Positions 59,737-64,000 of a DNA stretch of 64,000 nt are shown piece by piece. Numbering within the stretch: position 1 is the stretch's first letter; the number at the start of each line of letters is the position of its first letter. Position numbers and translations under genes: made by a program. Source of the DNA: Gemmatimonadaceae bacterium (GTDB lineage Bacteria > Gemmatimonadota > Gemmatimonadetes > Gemmatimonadales > Gemmatimonadaceae); NCBI GenBank assembly GCA_020853635.1, contig JADYYN010000194.1, positions 1-64,000 of the forward strand, read 5' to 3'. The notes beneath the pieces are model-generated. The model searched no databases, was not told the origin of the DNA, and saw only the letters and a list, made by a program, of their open reading frames with translations.

Positions 59737-61482
59737 ATGCCCACTCGCTCCGCCTCAGAAACACCGCCCGCCGGGTTCGCCTCGCTGGCCATGGACGAGC
59801 GTGTGCTCGCCCAACTCGCCGCACTCGGCTACGAAGAACCCACACCGATCCAGAGCGCCGCCATCCCGCCGCTGCTCGCGGGCCGCGACGTGCTCGCGCA
59901 GGCCGCCACCGGCACCGGCAAGACCGCGGCCTTCGCGCTGCCACTGCTGCATCGCATCGACCCCTCGCTGCCGCCGCGTGATCGCACCGCCGCGCTCGTG
60001 CTCGTGCCCACGCGCGAACTCGCCATGCAGGTCGCCGAGGCCATCCATCGCTACGGCAAGGGACTCGGCGCCGTGGCGATGCCGATCTACGGCGGCGCGT
60101 CGATGGAAGGACAGATCCGCTCGCTCAAGCGCGGCGCCGATGTGATCATCGCCACGCCGGGACGCGCCCTTGACCACATCCGTCGCAAGACGGTGCATCT
60201 GGGCTCGGTGAAGACGGTCATCCTCGACGAAGCTGACGAGATGCTCGACATGGGCTTCGCCGAGGACCTCGAAGCTATCCTCGCCGCGACGCCGAAGGAC
60301 AAGCAGGTCGCACTCTTCTCCGCCACGCTCGCACCGCGCATCCGCGCGATCGCTGAGTCGCACCTGCGCGATCCAGAAGTGATCCGCATCGACGCGGTGA
60401 AGGTCGCACCGGGCGCGACTGCCAAGGTGCGTCAGGTCGCGTACCTCGTGCCGCGTGCGCACAAGATGGTCGCGCTCGGGCGCATCCTCGATGTGGAGCA
60501 GCCCAAGAGTGCGATCGTGTTCTGCCGTACGCGCACCGAAGTGGACGAACTCACCGAGACGCTCAACGGCCGCGGCTTTCACGCCGATGCGCTGCATGGT
60601 GGGCTCTCGCAGGAGCAGCGCGATCGCGTGATGAAGCGCTTCCGTGCGCACACCTCGGAGCTGCTCATCGCGACAGACGTCGCGGCGCGCGGACTCGATG
60701 TGCAGCACGTGTCGCACGTGGTCAACTACGACGTGCCCAACGCCGCCGAGGCGTACGTGCATCGCATCGGCCGCACGGGACGCGCAGGGCGCACCGGTGT
60801 GGCGATCACGCTCGCTGAGCCCCGTGAACATCGCATGCTCAAGAACTTCGAGCGCGCGACGGGTGCAGCCATCGAGACGCTCGCGGTGCCGACCGTCGCC
60901 GACCTCAAGTCGCGCCGCCTCGAGCTCGCCCAGGCCGCGCTGCGCGAAGTGATCCTCGGCGGTGAGCTCGACCCTTGGCGTAGCATCGTGGCATCGCTGG
61001 CCGAGGAGTTCGAACTCATGGACATCGCCGCCGCGGCGCTCAAGCAGGCGGGTGGCGAGGAGAAGGAAGAGGACGAGATCGCCATTCCGGCTGCGCGCGA
61101 GAAACATCCCGCGCGCGAGCGCGAGGCCTTGCGCGCGGAGCGGAAGTCTGGTGCGACGTCGACGAGTGCCAAGCCCGCGTTCGCGGCCACGGGCCCCAAG
61201 GCCGCCGGCGCGAAGGGACCGCGTGTCGCGGCGGGTCACGCGTTCGCCAAGCTGTACGTCGGCGCTGGGCGCAAGCTCAAGATCCGGCCCGGTGATCTCG
61301 TGGGTGCGATCGCCAACGAGATGGGACTCGACGCCAGCGCCATCGGCGCGATCCAGATCTGGGATCGCCACTCGATCGTCGAGGTCCCGGAGACGCTCGC
61401 GGACGACATCGTGGCGACGCTGTCCGCCACGACGATCAAGGGCAAGAAGATCCAGGTGCGTCGCGACCGTTCGAACATGTGA
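59737..61482 (+). CDS. DEAD-box ATP-dependent RNA helicase with DbpA-like RNA-binding end
   Basis: 581 residues. The helicase core is complete: Q-motif PTPIQ (35-39), motif I AATGTGKT (56-63), PTRELA (91-96), TPGR (140-143), DEAD (164-167), SAT (about 197-199) and HRIGRTGRAGR (about 343-353). After a charged, Lys/Ala-rich linker (about 445-500) comes a small C-terminal domain (about 505-578) with KLYVGAGRKLKIRPGDLVGA and IQIWDRHSIVEVPE, the RNA-binding fold of DbpA/CsdA. It likely acts in ribosome assembly or RNA unwinding at low temperature. Confidence 0.95.
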   Translation: MPTRSASETPPAGFASLAMDERVLAQLAALGYEEPTPIQSAAIPPLLAGRDVLAQAATGTGKTAAFALPLLHRIDPSLPPRDRTAALVLVPTRELAMQVAEAIHRYGKGLGAVAMPIYGGASMEGQIRSLKRGADVIIATPGRALDHIRRKTVHLGSVKTVILDEADEMLDMGFAEDLEAILAATPKDKQVALFSATLAPRIRAIAESHLRDPEVIRIDAVKVAPGATAKVRQVAYLVPRAHKMVALGRILDVEQPKSAIVFCRTRTEVDELTETLNGRGFHADALHGGLSQEQRDRVMKRFRAHTSELLIATDVAARGLDVQHVSHVVNYDVPNAAEAYVHRIGRTGRAGRTGVAITLAEPREHRMLKNFERATGAAIETLAVPTVADLKSRRLELAQAALREVILGGELDPWRSIVASLAEEFELMDIAAAALKQAGGEEKEEDEIAIPAAREKHPAREREALRAERKSGATSTSAKPAFAATGPKAAGAKGPRVAAGHAFAKLYVGAGRKLKIRPGDLVGAIANEMGLDASAIGAIQIWDRHSIVEVPETLADDIVATLSATTIKGKKIQVRRDRSNM

Positions 61483-61494
61483 GTGCAACAACAA

Positions 61495-61531
61495 GAACGC
61501 GGCGCGCCGAGTGATTCGGCGCGCCGCGTTC
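61495..61531. terminator. Bidirectional terminator between helicase and lipoprotein genes
   Basis: 16-bp perfect arms, GAACGCGGCGCGCCGA (61495-61510) and TCGGCGCGCCGCGTTC (61516-61531), with a 5-base loop. It sits between the plus-strand helicase gene and the minus-strand lipoprotein gene and would end both. Confidence 0.85.
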
Positions 61532-61548
61532 GTCGTATCTGCCCGCGA

Positions 61549-62067
61549 TTACTTCGGCGCGCGCAGCGAGGCCGTGAGCGGACGCTGGAGCACGATGATC
61601 ATGAGCGAGTCGAAGCCCACCGCGTCGGCGGTGCCGGGCGTGAGCGGGTTCATCGACGCAGGGCGCACAGCCACGGTATGTGAGGGATCGCTGGCGATCA
61701 CGGTGCCGTACATCGCCGACGCCGAGTCGCGGCCCATCGCCATCCATTCGGTGCTCCCGAACACGCGGATCTCCAACAGGGCGGGTTCGGTGACGGCCGT
61801 CGAGTCCGACTTGAGATACCGCAGCGCGAGTTGGCGCTGCAGCCCGTTCACCGGCGTCGTGATCGAGTCGCTGACCCGATACCGCCCGGCCCACATCGGC
61901 GGGAGGTCGATGCCCACACCGCTGACGGTGTCGGTGAAGACATGGCCGAGCGGACGCTCGGCGGTCGCAGCGGCCTTGGGCTTCTCGCCGCAGGCGGCGG
62001 CGAAGAGGAACGCCAGCGCCGCGAGCAGTCGGGCGGGGCGGGCGGGAAGAGCGGGGGAACGCACCAT
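61549..62067 (-). CDS. Lipoprotein of unknown function
   Basis: 172 residues from the ATG at 62067 with lipobox FAAAC (Cys26). The mature domain has alternating strands (PLGHVFTDTVSGVGIDLPPMWAGRY, LQRQLALRYLKSDSTAV, EPALLEIRVFGSTEWM, ADAVGFDSLMIIVLQRPL), giving a compact beta-rich periplasmic protein. No family is recognised. It is divergent from the sigma factor gene, so the 105-bp gap carries both promoters. Confidence 0.75.
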   Translation of the reverse strand: MVRSPALPARPARLLAALAFLFAAACGEKPKAAATAERPLGHVFTDTVSGVGIDLPPMWAGRYRVSDSITTPVNGLQRQLALRYLKSDSTAVTEPALLEIRVFGSTEWMAMGRDSASAMYGTVIASDPSHTVAVRPASMNPLTPGTADAVGFDSLMIIVLQRPLTASLRAPK

Positions 62068-62172
62068 CGGGTCGGGCTCCGGAGAAAGGTCGTACACTAT
62101 GGACGAGCGCCCCCCTGCCGGGGGCACCCCCCAACGCTTTCCGGGAGGGTGGTGTCCAACCCCCCGAGACTG

Positions 62173-62745
62173 ATGACCACACCAGCCATCGCCCTTCACG
62201 CCCCGGACGCGGGGCCGCCCGAGTGGACACTGATCACCCAGATCGTTGCTGGGGATCGGTCGGCCGCGCGGACGCTGTACGACCGGCATGCGCGGCGCGT
62301 GCATCGGTTGGTCTTCCGCATCTGCGGGGACGAGGAGTTGGCGTGCGATCTCGTGCAGGACGTGTTCATCCGGGCGTTCGGACAGCTGGCCAGCTTCCGC
62401 GGCGACTCGGCGTTCACCACCTGGCTGCATCGGATCGCGGTGACGACCGCGCTCAATCAGATGCGGAAGGTCAAGCGAATCCGCTCGCACGAGGAAGCGC
62501 TGGGAGACGAGGACATCCACGCGGCGCCGAGTCGCGAGGCGGACCCCGATCTCAAGGCCCGACTGCATGCGGCGATCGACGCACTGCCGGAAGGGCTGCG
62601 CATGACGGTGGTGCTGCACGACGTAGAGGGCTACACGCACAGTGAGATCGGCGAGATGCTCGGCATCGCCGAAGGCACGAGCAAGGCTCGATTGTTCGAA
62701 GCGCGCGGACGACTCCGCGTCGCCTTGGCAGACTTCGCTTCATAA
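62173..62745 (+). CDS. ECF-type RNA polymerase sigma factor
   Basis: 190 residues from the ATG at 62173. Region 2 includes LYDRHARRVHRLVFRICGDEELACDLVQDVFIRAFGQLASFRGDSAFTTWLHRIA (about 35-89), with the DLVQDVFIRAF core. Region 4 includes LPEGLRMTVVLHDVEGYTHSEIGEMLGIAEGTSKARLFEARGRLR (about 139-183). This is a standard ECF sigma. The anti-sigma candidate follows after 10 bp. Confidence 0.92.
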   Translation: MTTPAIALHAPDAGPPEWTLITQIVAGDRSAARTLYDRHARRVHRLVFRICGDEELACDLVQDVFIRAFGQLASFRGDSAFTTWLHRIAVTTALNQMRKVKRIRSHEEALGDEDIHAAPSREADPDLKARLHAAIDALPEGLRMTVVLHDVEGYTHSEIGEMLGIAEGTSKARLFEARGRLRVALADFAS

Positions 62746-62755
62746 GGATGGACCG

Positions 62756-63439
62756 ATGACCGACGAACAGATGCAGGAACTTCTCCGCGACGCGAAGGAC
62801 AGCTATCGGGTCCCGGCCGAGCCGCCGATCGATGCGATGTGGGCGCGGATCGAGCGCGAGGCGTTCGATGCCTCCGCGTCGATGCCCGTGGTGTACGGAA
62901 CCGGACGGGCAGTGGAGCTGCCGAGTGGCCGCTCGCGCGGCGTGCGCCGTTGGATGGCACCGGCGGCCGGCATCGCCGCCACGCTTCTGGTGGGGATCGG
63001 TATCGGTCGTGTGAGCAAGGTGACGCCCGACGCCACGTCGTTGCCGCCCGTGGTGGACGCCACGCCGAGTGTGTCGGTCGCGCCGCCGAGTGATCCGCTG
63101 TTGCGTGCGACGTCGGAGTACCTCGCGCAGACGGTGGCGCTGCTCGCCTCGTTGCCCCGCGATTCCGTCGGACAGAAACTCACCGCCGACACGAAGTTCG
63201 TCGCCGATGCCCGCGCCTTGCTGGGCACCACGCGACTGCTGATGGACTCCCCCGCCGCCACCGATCCGCGCATGCGGGACCTGTTCCAGGACCTCGAGCT
63301 CGTGTTGGCTCAGGTCGCCCAACTGCGCACGGCGCCCCGCGCCCAGGAACTGACTTTCATCGCTGAGGCGATGAACGAACGTGATGTGGTGCCGCGTCTG
63401 CGCACCGTCGCCGCGTCGTACACTGCCTCCGGCTACTGA
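62756..63439 (+). CDS. Probable membrane anti-sigma factor
   Basis: 227 residues. A short cytoplasmic N-terminal region (about 1-65) begins with TDEQMQELLRDAKDSYRVPAEPP, a pattern seen in anti-sigma partners of this kind, and has no zinc motif. One membrane helix (about 66-84) is followed by a periplasmic helical domain (about 110-225) with DPLLRATSEYLAQTVALLASLPRD and LFQDLELVLAQVAQLRTAPR. Position directly behind the sigma gene is the main argument. The ATG at 62756 is used; an ATG at 62748 is out of frame and stops at once. Confidence 0.75.
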   Translation: MTDEQMQELLRDAKDSYRVPAEPPIDAMWARIEREAFDASASMPVVYGTGRAVELPSGRSRGVRRWMAPAAGIAATLLVGIGIGRVSKVTPDATSLPPVVDATPSVSVAPPSDPLLRATSEYLAQTVALLASLPRDSVGQKLTADTKFVADARALLGTTRLLMDSPAATDPRMRDLFQDLELVLAQVAQLRTAPRAQELTFIAEAMNERDVVPRLRTVAASYTASGY

Positions 63440-63449
63440 GGACCATCCC

Positions 63450-64000
63450 ATGACGATCCGATTCTCACTGCTTCCCTTGCTCTTCGTGGTCCCCACGCTG
63501 GTGGAGGCGCAGCAGGCGCCGTCGACACCGCGCGCACCGCTCGCACCGAGCGCACCACTCGCGACCTTCGCGCAAACGCTGGCGTCCGCACCGCGCGCGT
63601 GGGGCAGCGACGCGCGTTACCCGCAGGACCCGGCCGACTCGCTGTATCGCGAAGCGCGCACACTGCTCAATCGTGGTGAATGGCGGAAGTCCGCCACGCT
63701 GTTCGCGCAGGTCGCCAGTCGTACACCGGCCTCCGCTTATGCAGCCGACGCGCTCTACTGGCAAGCCTTCGCGCTGTATCGCATCGGCGGCATGCAGGAG
63801 CTGCGCGACGGACTCGCCGCGCTCGACGCGCGGAAGGCGCGCTTCCCCCGGGCCGGCAATGCCGACGAGGCCGAGTCGCTGGGCACGCGCATCGTCGGCG
63901 CACTGGCCCAGCGCGGGGACGCGAGCGCGCAGACGCGCCTGCGGAGTCAGGCCACGGCCGCAGCGAGTGCCTGCGACAGCGAGGAACTCAGCGTGCGGTC
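63450..64000 (+). CDS. Exported TPR/HEAT-like protein, 3'-truncated by window edge
   Basis: The frame from the ATG at 63450 stays open to the window end, so at least 183 residues are present. A signal peptide ends in VEAQQ. A Pro/Ala linker is followed by a helical region (about 70-160) with LYREARTLLNRGEWRKSATLFAQVASRTP and YAADALYWQAFALYRIGGMQELRDGLAAL, a tetratricopeptide-like pair of helices. It follows the anti-sigma gene by 10 bp, so it may be part of the stress operon as an envelope protein. The C-terminal part is outside the window. Confidence 0.8.
   Translation, partial: MTIRFSLLPLLFVVPTLVEAQQAPSTPRAPLAPSAPLATFAQTLASAPRAWGSDARYPQDPADSLYREARTLLNRGEWRKSATLFAQVASRTPASAYAADALYWQAFALYRIGGMQELRDGLAALDARKARFPRAGNADEAESLGTRIVGALAQRGDASAQTRLRSQATAAASACDSEELSVR

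Noticed and set aside
59755-61494. 579-codon minus-strand frame opposite the DEAD-box helicase gene
   Set aside because: Complete helicase motifs are on the other strand; the antisense product is low-complexity Arg/His/Glu.

Overview
This is a high-GC window from a Gram-negative bacterium. It has many Sec and lipoprotein signal peptides, a SusC/SusD-type outer-membrane pair, a TolC/adaptor/RND pump, outer-membrane barrel candidates, a sortilin/VPS10-like secreted propeller, several S9 peptidases, a plant-type enoyl-ACP reductase and an ECF sigma factor coupled to a Ser/Thr kinase. That combination, together with frequent GTG starts and 1-4 bp stop/start overlaps, suggests Gemmatimonadota. This is an inference from gene content; no rRNA gene is present to confirm it. 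I saw no tRNA, rRNA, CRISPR array, insertion sequence or prophage. Coding density is very high and no gene-free stretch exceeds 300 bases; the longest gaps are the roughly 200-240 bp divergent promoter regions.

Layout. 1-1.6 kb: end of an HD-GYP phosphodiesterase gene coupled to a PAS-GGDEF cyclase (c-di-GMP turnover). 1.7-5.6 kb: secreted VIT/VWA protein, ECF sigma factor and membrane anti-sigma factor. 5.6-8.0 kb (minus): SCP2-like protein, flippase-like membrane protein, lipoprotein propeller. 8.3-13 kb: VPS10-like propeller plus GNAT, facing a plant-type FabI. 13.2-18.7 kb: SusC, SusD and a DUF4397 lipoprotein, with a recognisable promoter and a 17-bp-stem terminator. 18.8-21.9 kb (minus): GNAT, N-acylamino-acid racemase/MenC-like enolase and M20 hydrolase, a plausible D-to-L amino-acid conversion pathway. 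22-27.6 kb: PAP2 phosphatase, 2'-5' RNA ligase-like protein, two alpha/beta hydrolases, a TlpA/CcdA thiol relay and an AstE-like protein. 27.6-33.3 kb: EttA, a TonB-plug-like protein with no barrel, a coiled-coil protein and a barrel-like protein. 33.5-43 kb: S9 peptidase, MBL hydrolase and assorted single genes, including a lone AAA ATPase. 43.1-49.9 kb: TolC, adaptor and RND pump followed by a P-II-like protein, a DUF2892 protein and OsmC. 49.8-55.3 kb: bestrophin, then a coupled S9 peptidase, ThrE exporter and beta-helix/PA14 protein. 55.3-61.5 kb: FKBP, desaturase, ECF sigma with Ser/Thr kinase, small proteins and a DEAD-box helicase. 61.5-64 kb: a lipoprotein, then a third sigma/anti-sigma pair and a secreted protein cut by the window edge.

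The most unusual non-coding signal is a dispersed family of purine-rich intergenic repeats (core about GGGAGATGTGAGA) at seven places. They often start at or contain stop codons, several are attached to GC-rich terminator hairpins, and others lie in leaders just upstream of start codons. Two convergent genes (GNAT and fabI) end inside inverted copies, and a 50-bp perfect direct copy flanks the barrel-less plug gene.
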